Assembly: GCA_963853835.1 (NCBI GenBank)
Contig: OY970824.1
Coordinates: forward strand, 75,278,372 to 75,342,371
Source of the DNA: Calendula officinalis
Lineage: Eukaryota > Streptophyta > Magnoliopsida > Asterales > Asteraceae
Length of the DNA stretch: 64,000 nt
Direction of reading: 5' to 3'
Shown in pieces: positions 12,501 to 21,439 of the stretch; within the stretch, counting starts at the first letter, position 1, and every line of letters starts with the position of its first letter. The notes beneath the pieces were generated by a model. The model was not told where the DNA came from. It searched no databases and saw nothing but the letters and a program-made list of their open reading frames with translations. The position numbers were made by a program, and so were the translations under genes.

Positions 12501-14139
12501 TATTAAGATTTCTAAAGTGACACTTAGCCACCCTTGACTGTCTTTTTACGCTGGTACACCTTTCCCCACTGTTTCGGGTTCACATCAGTTTCCTTAATCT
12601 TCTGCTTAATTGGACAGTTTGCCAAATTATAGTGATTTGTGTTTTTATATTGGCAGGGAAGAAGAGGTTGTAAATCCTGGAAATACACTTTATGTAACTG
12701 GTCTATCTACACGTGTTACACAGGAGCAACTTGAAGAACATTTTTCAAAAGAGGGAAAGGTTAGTTTATTTAAATAATTTTTTGTAAAGTTGAATCTACT
12801 TGTAGTACCAATGTGCTTACTGCAATGACTAATGACTTATATACCCTTTAGGTGGCTAGCTGTTTTCTGGTGGTTGAGCCTCGTTCACGCATTTCTCGTG
12901 GATTTGCTTTTATAACAATGGAAACTACTGAGGATGCTGACCGTTGTATAAAGCATCTTAATGATTCTGTTCTTGAACACCGCCAAATAACTGTTGAGAG
13001 GGTAAGTTAACTCGAGTTTAGTTAGTACGGGATGTTTTAAAACAATTTTGAATTATTAAAAAAATTTAAGTTTTTTTACATTACTGGCTATATTGGATCA
13101 GTTATGTTGGCAGAAATCAAAGTTGATGAATGCAAAATTTAAACAGCTTGATCAATGGCCAGCTATAACAGCATCAATCATTTCACATGTATCATCATCA
13201 TCTGATCAACTAAACATAGCAAGCTTATTGCTCAACAACCCTATATACAACATTGGAATACACATTCAACTATGAACTAATCAACGGTCATTATCAACAG
13301 CAATTATATTCAACTAATCAACTCTCATTATCAACAGCAATTATATTATCAAATCAACTAATCAGTGATCATTATCAACATCTTTAATGGCTGATGGGTA
13401 CTAGCCACACGCAGTTTCTTTTTTCTTTTCTTTTTCATCTTTTAGCCATTAATTCTCATATTTTCTCAAGGTAATCTGGTCAAGTCTGTCATTTTTATTC
13501 TTTAGTTTTGAAATTCATGCATGTTGATAATGCTTAAATAGTTATATGATATTTAAACCTGTTTTCTAGTTGAAATAACTTCTACTTAAGACTGTTCAAT
13601 TTTATTATGTTTTTCAGTCACGAAGGAAACGCCCCAGGACACCAACACCTGGTCATTACCTAGGCCTGAAAAACCCTAGGGATACTGGTAACTTTCTTTT
13701 CTTATTTGCTAAATTTTACTTTCATTTTTGTTAGAAGATAACAAAACGGGAACGGGCTCGGGTGAAAACAGATTGTGTTGACCTGGATTTCTTCTTTGAG
13801 AAAGATTACTTGTATAAATGGGTCATATTTGTCAGGTGTACATTTGGTGTGATATTGATGGAATTTGGTTTGTAATTTATAGGGTATCGTGGTGGTGACA
13901 GAGGGAGGTACCGTGGGGGGCCCGGGCGTGAGGACTATGGATACCGGAGGTCCCCACCACCATATAGAGGTGGTGGTGGTGGTGGTCGTGATTACTCTCC
14001 TCCACCAAGGCGGTCCCCACCGCCATATAGAGGTGGGCGGGTTTATTCACCACCGCGGTACAGAGGTGGTGGTGGGCGGGATTACTCTCCACCGCCACCT
14101 AGGCATTATGGTGGTGGTGGGAGATCAAGGAGGGAATGA
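6596..14139 (+). CDS. SR45a/Tra2-like serine/arginine-rich splicing factor
   Basis: Seven coding exons: 6596-6598, 6707-6726, 7533-7664, 12657-12759, 12852-13001, 13618-13687 and 13883-14139, giving 244 residues. The first coding exon is only the ATG, immediately followed by GTGAGT. An N-terminal run of Arg-Ser dipeptides fills about residues 8-51. One RNA recognition motif covers about 62-137, with RNP2 (LYVTGL, 63-68) and RNP1 (RGFAFITM, 102-109). A linker with RTPTPGHYLGL is typical of the SR45a/Tra2 group. The C-terminus is Gly-, Arg-, Tyr- and Pro-rich. Proteins of this type act in the nucleus, binding pre-mRNA and splicing partners. The third intron is 4992 bases because two LTR elements are nested in it; both splice sites stay outside them. 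The likely Arabidopsis counterpart is At4g35785. Confidence 0.88.
7929..8627 (-). pseudogene. Remnant of Ty3/gypsy integrase and C-terminal chromodomain-like region
   Basis: Minus-strand reading of the outer element after the large pol deletion. It shows an integrase-type stretch (VDWLSKSAHYIPIKH, then IVSDRDKIF) and near the end a chromodomain-like stretch (VLVAWQGLPESEATWKKYDD). The upstream part joins protease-linker sequence straight to integrase, marking loss of the polymerase domains. The frame runs into the 3' LTR. Confidence 0.75.
8652..10563 (+). mobile_element. Nested gag-only LTR retrotransposon (TR-GAG type)
   Basis: LTRs of 303 bases lie at 8652-8954 and 10261-10563 and look identical by eye, so insertion was recent. 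The target duplication GTAAC is on both sides (8647-8651 and 10564-10568). A tRNA-Met primer-binding site TGGTATCAGAGC sits at 8958-8969, and a purine tract (GAGGGGAGGG, near 10248) precedes the 3' LTR. The only gene is gag. It is inserted in opposite orientation into the pol region of the older element at 7692-12587. At 1912 bases it is small and depends on other elements for enzymes. Confidence 0.93.
9025..10230 (+). CDS. gag: Retrotransposon Gag protein
   Basis: The protein has 401 residues from the ATG at 9025, shortly after the primer-binding site. It has an N-terminal coiled-coil-like segment with repeated FESKF/FESRF units (about residues 35-65), the conserved Ty3 Gag core (WILRAERYF, then WFQWEDKRR) and one CCHC zinc knuckle (CYRCDEKYMPGHQC) near the end. 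It would form the particle that packages element RNA. The frame stops soon after the knuckle. In another frame the same DNA reads HLEDKVEVRG, which resembles the extreme pol C-terminus of the neighbouring element, so a deletion appears to have fused gag to the end of pol. Confidence 0.88.
   Translation: MATRSNSQRFEELESGMVNLQGAQGRLESAIQYTQSTFESKFTSFESRFTTFESKFSSLEQTMQAMMQQLTQLSRNPTDRPCEVNSSAEEGRSRTANQTPPNNAAELPQKTVETPKRSGAANSSSYDVRNRNFGRHFESGSFFAIKGRKLEIPVFDGTDPDSWILRAERYFALNRLTAEEKLEIAVISFESDALQWFQWEDKRRRIRHWEELKELLLLKFRSNTEGTLCEQFLAVKQETSVSEYIQKFISLAAPLNEVSEEVFVSQFLNGLKPEIRAELRIINPKNLDVIMQIAAKVEEKNRIISNERSFPSSYRKMFDPVTEDKNLLDIGRKGEANEYKPTNQFRRLTDKELQIKKAQGLCYRCDEKYMPGHQCKMKELNVVVVQEGEEANHGRFHFSTP
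10564..12227 (-). pseudogene. gag: Gag-protease region of the outer Ty3/gypsy element, interrupted
   Basis: Minus-strand frame starting at 12227. It contains a coiled-coil N-terminus, the Gag core (WVYKLERFF, then WYRWSDRREPFRHW), a CCHC knuckle (CYRCDGKYGPGHKC) and a retropepsin-like motif (VLIDCGANHNLVS). In the last the usual D-S/T-G triad reads D-C-G, which would be expected to weaken or abolish protease activity. The frame is cut at 10564 by the nested element; the linker after protease resumes at 8651 and then jumps to integrase. A continuing frame to 10467 is only read-through into the nested LTR. Confidence 0.82.
13265..13385. repeat. Short tandem repeat in an intron of the SR45a-like gene
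   Basis: Units containing TTATCAACAGCAATTATATT and CAACTAATCA recur about three times with drift, at a spacing of roughly 45-50 bases. It lies between the RRM exon and the RTPTPG exon and does not reach a splice site. Confidence 0.6.
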
Positions 14140-14905
14140 TCTCCTCCATATTCTCCTCATTACAGGAGCCCTGAAAGGTCGTCGTTAGCTTACTTTATTC
14201 TCAGATGCTGCTGCTGATGATCGAGAGTCGTTGTGAATTTGGCAGATGTTTTTTTTTCCTTTCTTTCTCCAGAATGATGAATTTGGTAGATGTTGATGTT
14301 TTTTATGAACTATATGTTGCTTGGTTTTTTAATATGGTTTTTAGTGTTTGAGTTGTCTTATGGTTTTTAATGCAAGACACTTTGAGAGATTTTGTTGCTG
14401 TGGTTATACTATTTTCACAATTTTGAATTTCATAGTAGTCAAAAGAAGGCAATCGTACAACACTTGGATCATGTTTATTTACAGAAAGAAAACTTGGATT
14501 ACTAATTGTTGAAGAGAGGAAAAGAGTGAGAATGATTGTCAACTACCAAGTCGGAGCTTAATGACTTTCATGAATCCAGTGTCTCCTCTACAAGTTGGCT
14601 TTTTCCTGTTAAGGTTGAAGCTTATTTAAACCTGTTTCAGAGAAAATCTTTGAGAGTCATTTAATTCCCGATATGACCACAACCGACGTTCAACTGCCCG
14701 ATTCAAATGTTCCCCTTGGGTGTTCAAAACCAGATATCCGGATTTTCAGAAGTCACTATCCTATCCGAAATCCGGATATTTGGTCGAATACAGTGAATCT
14801 CTCATGCTTTAGGTTGCTTAAAATTTAAGTATTTACGAATACTTGTATATACCACTTATCACCATCACTACTCCCACCACCACATTATGGTCACCCGCCA
14901 TAACC
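14140..14905. other. 3' flank of the SR45a-like gene, no further gene seen
   Basis: The first part is the probable 3' UTR. The rest is AT-rich and I see no supported gene. Short open frames on the minus strand show no domain. Confidence 0.5.
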
Positions 14906-15828
14906 ATGCCCACACCTCAGGCGACTATACCCTTCTTCTCCGCACTACTCGACTCATGTTTTTCAACTACACAAACTCAAACAACTTCATGCTCGAATCA
15001 TAATCACAGGAATCTCCCGCCACGATTTCATCCCTGCAAAACTCGTTTCATCTTATTCAGTATGCGCTCAATTACACGAAGCATCCATCATCTTCTCCCT
15101 CACAAATCGCCAATCAACATTCCTCTACAACACCCTCATCCGAGCTTTCTCGTCCGTCAGTCACTTCTCCGATTCACTCATCTTTTTTCGGGAAATGCTC
15201 CGTGCTGGTAAACCCATAGACCGCCATACCTTACCACCCGTACTCAAATCCTGCGCCGGTGTTCCAGATCTACGTCTCGGACGCAACGTCCATGTACTTG
15301 TATTCACAAATGGGTTCGATACAGATGTTGCAAATATGAATTCTTTAGTGTCAATGTATAGTAAATGCGGTGAATTGGGGAGTGCACGCAAGGTGTTCGA
15401 TGAAATGTCCGAGAGAAATGTGGTTACTTGGTCAGCTGTGATGAGTGGGTACGGGTTGTACGGGAGATGTGAAGAGGTGTTTGAGCTTTTTGTAAGAATG
15501 ATGGATGATGGTGTTGAGCCAGATGGACTGACATTTACAGCGATCGTGTAGCCATGGTGGGTTGGTTGATAAAGGAAAAGAGTATTTTGAGATGATGAAA
15601 AGTAGGTTTAATTTGAGACCAAGTTTGGAACATTGTACTTGTATGGTTGATATGTTGGGTCGGGTCGGGCGGGTTGAGGAGGCTGAGGTCATGGTTGAAG
15701 AGATGGAAGCTGTCCCTGATGACGTGTTATGGGGTGCGTTATTGGCTGCGTGTAAGACGCATGGGAAGGTGGAAGTAGCCGAGAGATTGGCCGAAAAGAT
15801 ATATGCAAGAAAGTTTATTTCAGTATAA
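14906..15828 (+). pseudogene. PLS-type pentatricopeptide repeat (PPR) gene, two frame breaks
   Basis: PPR proteins bind organelle RNA. The reading shows PPR repeats: a start segment (IPFFSALLDSC, then LKQLHARIIITG), repeats with YNTLIRAF, NSLVSMYSKCG and VVTWSAVMSGYG, then YFEMM, CTCMVDMLGR and DDVLWGALLAACKTHG, which resemble the last repeats and E-type tail of this family. Two lesions break it. An extra A around 14973-14975 shifts the frame between STTQ and LKQLHARI. Near 15546 about 8 bases are missing where LSAC would be expected, leading to TAG at 15549. Pieced together it is about 300 residues, short for the class. Either a pseudogene or a gene with assembly indels; I favour a pseudogene. 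Confidence 0.72.
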
Positions 15829-15869
15829 TCGACATGTTTTTGTTATTGTTAAACACTGTGATTTGTGAA

Positions 15870-16411
15870 TAGATCCAGTTTCCATAAACTCAAAACACAC
15901 AAACACCTTGCAATGTTGTGTGTTTATCTGATATGTATTGTTTCCAGTTATCTTCAGCTATTTTGTTCACTCTTTTTACACATTTCAGAGTCCGGGCTCC
16001 TTGGAGGCGGTTTGTAGCAACCCGTGATGACATTCTGTAACTGTACACCTGAAAGCATGCACGTTAATTCCAAAAACATGTTAATATGAGCGATGTAGAT
16101 TGTTATCTGCATTTTCATATGACCATTCATATGATGATCCATTGAAATATTGATTTTCAGTATAAATGAAATGCTGAGCTGATCGGATTGCTCGGTGCTG
16201 TTTCAATACTTTTTTATATAACCATATATATTGCAGTAATAAGATTCTCCATGGAACATAATTAATAAACAAAAAAACACATATTGCTGAGTATTACATT
16301 ATATTCAAACTTAAAATGAAATCAAGCTTCATTATTTTCCTGTTATTCTGCAATATCCACAGTTTTGGGGAACCCTTTCAGTGATCCAGAATCTATAGAC
16401 CGCAAAATCTG
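15870..16411 (-). pseudogene. Phospholipase D delta remnant
   Basis: Three separated minus-strand pieces match the C-terminal half of plant phospholipase D delta, in the correct order. They are LRSIDSGSLKGFPKTVDIAE (about 16345-16405, ending in a stop), AIRSAQHFIYTENQYFNGSS (about 16140-16200) and VYSYRMS...LKCVKRVNKIAEDNWKQY (about 15925-16050, after an AG acceptor). Most of the enzyme, including both HKD motifs, is absent. PLD hydrolyses phospholipids to phosphatidic acid at membranes; this copy cannot. Position and neighbours suit the Arabidopsis PLD delta locus (At4g35790). Confidence 0.78.
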
Positions 16412-16429
16412 CGGAGTAACAAAAAAAAA

Positions 16430-16620
16430 AATGAGGTTTATTAGAGGTAAGAATTTCGACCCATAACCACAAAGGGTGGTTGGATTTGGTCTTGATAAGG
16501 GTGAAATTCTCAGGAGGTCACAAACTCAATCCCTAGGAGTAAAATAATATCCCCTTGTGACTACGGGAGTTCACCAGCGCTGACTCCGGATTACCTGTAA
16601 AGCGGGTGGTTGACATGGAA
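16430..16620 (-). repeat. SINE-like or short retroposon next to the PLD remnant, tentative
   Basis: Read on the minus strand, a block without coding character ends in a run of T (complement of the A-run near 16421) directly beside the PLD piece. It contains GGGATTGAGTTTGTGACC, faintly like a polymerase III B box. No target duplication was found, so this is a guess. Confidence 0.3.
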
Positions 16621-17029
16621 ATATAAAATAAAAATGGTTTATGTTTAATCTGTAACAAGGTTGAATAAAAAACTTTACCATAAAAAAGAAAGCGGATTGA
16701 ATGGGTTATTTTGTTCGATCCGAATGGGTTAGCTTTAATTTTATGCATAATTTTTTTTATGGTAAATATCACTATATGAACAAAAAAATGTATACATGTC
16801 CCATTTTCAAATACGTAGTAAGAAGTTAAATTTATTGGTTGAAGATATTTCACAATCTCAATCATTTTGTATCAAACTCGTCAAATGGAAAAAAAATGCA
16901 AGATGAGAAAGGAGTTAGAAAACCATGAAATTGTGAATAATAATCCAAGAAAATGGGAAAAGTTAATTTAATTTTGGGATTTGCTAACCATTGTCCTTAG
17001 ATTAATAGTTAGGGACAATTAGGTTGGTT

Positions 17030-17386
17030 GGGTCCGGATCCGGTGAGAACTCGAAAACCGATGAGGACTCCAAAAAAAACTATGAAAATGATCCAAAACA
17101 AATTTTTTTCAAAAAAAAATCTTTTTTAAACATAAAATTGCAGCCTATAAGATTCAAAAAAAAAAAAATCAAAAATAAAAAATGATTTAAAAAAAATATG
17201 GATCATAATTTTGATCCACAAAAAATATGGATCATTATTATGATCCAAAAAAAAAGTGGATCATAATTTTTTTTTTGCCAAATGTAGTAATAATCACGGG
17301 GAGTTATATATATATTTTTTGAAATTTTTTTGAGGTATCCACACGAGTCCTCACTGTTTTTTGAATCCTCACCGGATCCCACTTTT
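17030..17386. mobile_element. Mutator-type MITE, AT-rich interior
   Basis: Inverted ends GGATCCGGTGAG (near 17036) and CTCACCGGATCC (17368-17379). Flanking nonamers AGGTTGGTT (17021-17029) and AGGTTAGTT (17387-17395) differ at one base, as for a 9-bp Mutator-type target duplication. The centre is A-rich with repeated ATGGATCATAATTTTGATCC-like words. No transposase. Confidence 0.6.
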
Positions 17387-17654
17387 AGGTTAGTTAATAT
17401 ATAATTAAGAAAACATATCTATATATTGAGTAGTTATTAAAATTCAAAGTGATTATTTTTTATAGTGATATTGTAAAATATGAGCACTACTTTTCAGCTT
17501 TTGAATTTGATGTTCTATTAAACATGGTAGAAGTTCTAGAAACAATATTAGAAGTTTACGACCCTCCCGCATCCCCAAAGTCAAAGACGACACCTTCTTC
17601 CTCACCCCCTTCAAATACGATCGAAACCCCTTTCTCTCACATCCAATTTCATCC

Positions 17655-18035
17655 ATGGCGTCGATCTACACCTGCAACGAATGCGGCACAAATCTCAATC
17701 TTCACACCGCTAATCTCTTCCCTCCCGATTTCTACTTCGAGGCCGGCAACAAAGGCACTCTCTCCTTCTCCGCCATCGATCCCTCCAAGTTCAAATTCGT
17801 CAAAGAGGACAAGATCAAACCTTTTTTCGAGACCATTAATTACTGGGGAATTCAGAGGAAACGAACTAAACTTATTTGCAATAGTTGCGGCCGGATCGTC
17901 GGGCATCTTTATGATGATGGCCCGCCGATGATGACTGGAACGGGACAGTTTGGATTTGGACCCAGTCAGGCGATTCCTAGGGCTCCGAGGTATCGGTTTA
18001 AGACCAAATTGTTAAGAATTACTTCGGAAACTTGA
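17655..18035 (+). CDS. Small conserved protein, At4g08330-like
   Basis: Single-exon frame of 126 residues with two CxxC pairs: CNEC near residue 8 and CNSC near residue 76, the layout of a small zinc-ribbon protein. Between them is a conserved core (NYWGIQRKRTKLICNSCG). It resembles the plant family annotated as uncharacterized protein At4g08330, chloroplastic, for which I know no firm function. The ATG at 17655 (context TCCATGGCG) is the first in frame that gives the family N-terminus. No transit peptide is obvious. A longer frame on the same strand from 17449 is out of register and has no domain. Confidence 0.8.
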   Translation: MASIYTCNECGTNLNLHTANLFPPDFYFEAGNKGTLSFSAIDPSKFKFVKEDKIKPFFETINYWGIQRKRTKLICNSCGRIVGHLYDDGPPMMTGTGQFGFGPSQAIPRAPRYRFKTKLLRITSET

Positions 18036-19757
18036 GAGTTATTTTGGGGATTCGATTGATTTTGCTATGTATATGATCTGTGTGTTTTCTGTTTTGTTAT
18101 TGTTAAGTATTTACTATTTCTGTAGATATGTATGAAATGTCATATGTGGATTTGATAATTTATGAGGAAGATTTTATGTTCGTTGATGTGATTAGATGAA
18201 GTGTTTTATGGTTTTATTTTTGCACTATGACATTTTGAATTTGCAAAACAGGGAACCAAACTACCACTACTTTCATGAGTTTGATCACTTTCTATATGTC
18301 ATGGGTTCTATATGTCATAGGTTCGATCCCTTCATGGGCAAACAAACAACTAAACATTTACCAGATAACGGAATGTACAGAAACGGTTTTGCTAGTAGTT
18401 GTGTGAACCCAACATCATCTACTCCTGCTGATGAATAATAGTGTAAAGTCATCAAAATGACCAAATTTAGGAAGTGTCTACCAATTTGACCACTTATTTG
18501 ATAAATGTAGCAATTTGACCACTCTATTCGTGATAAGGATATCAAGATATTACACAACATGACCACTAAATTCTCCACGGGGAACCTAAAGTAGCTTTAT
18601 TTCACCAATGTCACATTGCTGCAAAAAAGTGAGTCCTAACGTTTAAGTTACACTGATCTGAGTAACGTCACAAACAATGTCAGCAAACACGGGGAAGATC
18701 GTGAAAATGTTGGAGAGATAGTGAAAAAGTTAAAAAGATCTCTCCTGTTTTACGGTTTCTCTCGTTTTCTAAGTGGCTCTCACATATCGCAAAATTTAAA
18801 GTGTTTTGTTGGGCTCCTCTGATATATGGGTGGGTGTGGTGGGTATTTCTTGCGAAGTGATGTGGTTTGATTGCTTATGTCACATTTGATGTGGCAAAAA
18901 ATTTGGTGTGCCCGTTAGTTCCCATATCCACCAGCCTAAAATCAACATAACCTTCGCTCTAACTCACTTTTTTGACTTTGATATGATGTTCACAAAATGA
19001 TAAAGGGCGAGGAATGTTTCGTGTTTCATATGATCATTATTGTACTTTTCTAAACTATGTGTTTTTATCTGTGGACAATAATATTAGGACGAAATGAGTA
19101 ATATTTATCATTTAACTTTGTTTATGTTTTTACCTTCACATTACCATATATATTTATAATATTCTAACTCTCACATTGTAGTTGTTTTTCAAGTTATACT
19201 AGTAGTGATACGACTGACTCGTTTAATTAAATAGGTCAGATTAAGATTAAAATATATGAACTAGCCAACATGCCAATCCAAATAAGTTAAGTTGATACGA
19301 CTGACTCGTTTAATTAAATAGGTCAGACTAAAGTTAAAATATACGGAGTATGAACTAGCAAAAATGCCAATCTGAATAAGCTAAATTAAACACGCCATAA
19401 ATTCACCTTAACACGCCAGAAATTGGCATTCCTAACTTTTATATGTATGTGGCCAATTAAATATTTTACAAAAGTTGCGTGTACATACATGCAAATTATG
19501 ATTTAATGACAATTATACCCATTTTGTGATGACATCACCCACAGCGTTTCCGTTACTATTAACCGAGTTCATCATCAATTCGAGAAACAAAACAATTTAA
19601 AAAACAAATTAATACAAACTGCAGGTAATAATTACTCAAACCAAAAGAGACAAGAATTCAAAAATCAAATTTCACATTTCCATCAACAAACAATCTTTGG
19701 TTTCGAGCAGAATTCTAGGGTTTCGCTCGCGATCTTTGTTTCAGGTTATTTCAAAAA
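18036..19757. other. Intergenic region with a possible MITE and a tandem duplication
   Basis: No gene seen. Near 18820-18950 is a GTGG-rich stretch ending CATATCCACCAGCCTAAAA, which resembles 34555-34675 and may be a related MITE. At 19207-19385 a unit of about 87 bases starting GATACGACTGACTCGTTTAA occurs twice in tandem with small differences. The 5' UTR of the prolyl hydroxylase gene ends this stretch. Confidence 0.5.
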
Positions 19758-21258
19758 ATGGCGCCGAAAGGAAGATTACCTCCTCGGAATTCTTCATCAT
19801 CAACGCTAATCTTTTCAATGCTGATTATCTGTTTGTTTTTCATTTTAATCCTTATCGCTCTTGGAATTCTTTCAATTCCAAGCAATTCTCCAAAAGCTCT
19901 TGATCTGAGCTCCATCGTTCAACATGTTACCAATGCTGGCAGGTCAGTTTGCGTTTAGATGAAAATTTTGTTACAATTTATTGCTGTGACACATATCTAT
20001 TTCCGATTGGACTCAAAATGCTTCAATTTTGCATGAATATAATAGTGAGGTCCGTGTTGATCTAGCCGAATCCAATCACTGGGTTGAAGTGATCTCATGG
20101 GAGCCTAGAGCTGTCATCTATCATAATTTCCTGGTCAGTATTTCTTTTTCTTCATATGCATTAATGTTAGTATATATTCACACAAACAGACAACTTATTA
20201 CATGTTTATGTTTTTTTTTTTTTTTCACACTTGTTATTTCAGAAAATATTTGTGTTTTCAAAAAATTGACTCGAACCTGCGACCTTCATGTTGTTGTGCA
20301 GATGTTTAATTGACAAAACTAAATTGTGTTCCCTTTTTTATGACAGTCGCAAGAAGAATGTGAACATCTAATTAATGCTGCTAAACCTCATATGGAAAAA
20401 TCAACTGTTGTTGATAGCGTTACTGGCAAGAGCATAGGTAGTAGGTATTTATTTACTCTTTTCCTCTTTTATTTTATTTCTGAATATATTTTCTTCACTG
20501 ATCTAAATAATCATTTAATCACATCTTTTATCCAGGGTACGTACAAGTTCCGGAACATTTCTGGACCGAGGGCAAGATGAAACAGTTCGGGCAATTGAGA
20601 AAAGGATTGCAGACTTCACCTTCGTACCTGTAGGTATGGATTTTAACAATCAGTTGAAGACAGTTAAAAAACCAAGTTTTAGGTCTTATGCAAACTGATT
20701 TCAATTTGTGTTCAGAACATGGTGAAGGACTTCAAGTTCTGCACTATGAAGTAGGTCAGAAATATGAACCTCACTTTGACTACTTTCTTGATGATCATAA
20801 CACCAAGAACGGTGGTCAACGGATGGCTACAGTTCTCATGTACCTGTAAGCGATTATCTTCTCTGTTCTTATTTTTATTTTTTGGGATTTATTTATTTTT
20901 AATTTACAGGTCAGATGTTGAAGAAGGGGGCGAAACAGTATTTCCTTCTGCAAAAGGAAATTTTAGTGCTGTACCTTGGTGGGATGAACTATCTGAATGT
21001 GGTAAAAAAGGTCTATCTGTCAAACCAAAAATGGGTGATGCATTGCTTTTTTGGAGCATGAAACCAGATATAACTCCAGATCCTTCAAGTTTGCATGGTC
21101 AGTTATTATAATTGTATATTAAGTGATTTATATTTTATAATTAATGTCGTGGTTGATTGAGCTTAATTTCTCTTGTATTGCAAGGTGGGTGCCCGGTTAT
21201 TAAGGGGAACAAGTGGTCCTCTACAAAATGGATTCGTGTCAATGAGTATAAGGCATAA
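19758..21258 (+). CDS. Prolyl 4-hydroxylase, type II membrane protein
   Basis: Seven exons: 19758-19942, 20046-20133, 20347-20444, 20536-20633, 20716-20845, 20910-21097 and 21185-21258; 286 residues. The enzyme hydroxylates proline in secreted proteins such as extensins, using Fe(II), 2-oxoglutarate and oxygen in the ER-Golgi. A membrane anchor covers about residues 18-40. The catalytic domain has the iron ligands H176 and D178 (EPHFDYF), the distal H262 (SLHGG) and the 2-oxoglutarate lysine K272 (KGNKW). All key residues are present and the length matches the plant P4H family. Exon 2 is the least certain boundary: its acceptor (ATAG, 20042-20045) was chosen because it alone keeps frame. The likely Arabidopsis counterparts are At4g35810 and At2g17720. 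Confidence 0.92.
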
Positions 21259-21439
21259 TTTGGTTCAAATCTTATAACAACATTCATCCTTCACAACAGT
21301 GTAATTGCTTTAACAAAATCTTTGAATATCAAAAGAGTTGTTGTTTTATTATCACTGTATTATGTCTAGTTGTGCTTATCACCACTGTATATAACATCTA
21401 TACAATAACACTTGATACAACCTTAAGAAACTGAATTAT

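Larger units (their letters stand above)
7692..12587 (-). mobile_element. Ty3/gypsy LTR retrotransposon, internally deleted, inside an intron
   Basis: LTRs of 301 bases lie at 7692-7992 and 12287-12587. They begin TG and end CA, and differ at about five positions by eye. The target duplication GTTTC is present on both sides (7687-7691 and 12588-12592). The element is antisense to the host gene. Its primer-binding site TGGTATCAGAGC (complement at 12272-12283) lies two bases inside the upstream LTR and fits initiator tRNA-Met. It encodes a gag-protease region and a short integrase and chromodomain-like tail, but reverse transcriptase and RNase H are missing, so it cannot move alone. A second element has inserted at 8652-10563. 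Confidence 0.92.

Noticed and set aside
17449..17931. Frame of 160 codons overlapping the At4g08330-like gene
   Set aside because: Out of register with the conserved frame; Pro/Ser-rich with no domain.
18290..18350. Possible SINE around the B-box-like GGTTCGATCCC
   Set aside because: No A box at proper spacing, tail or target duplication found.
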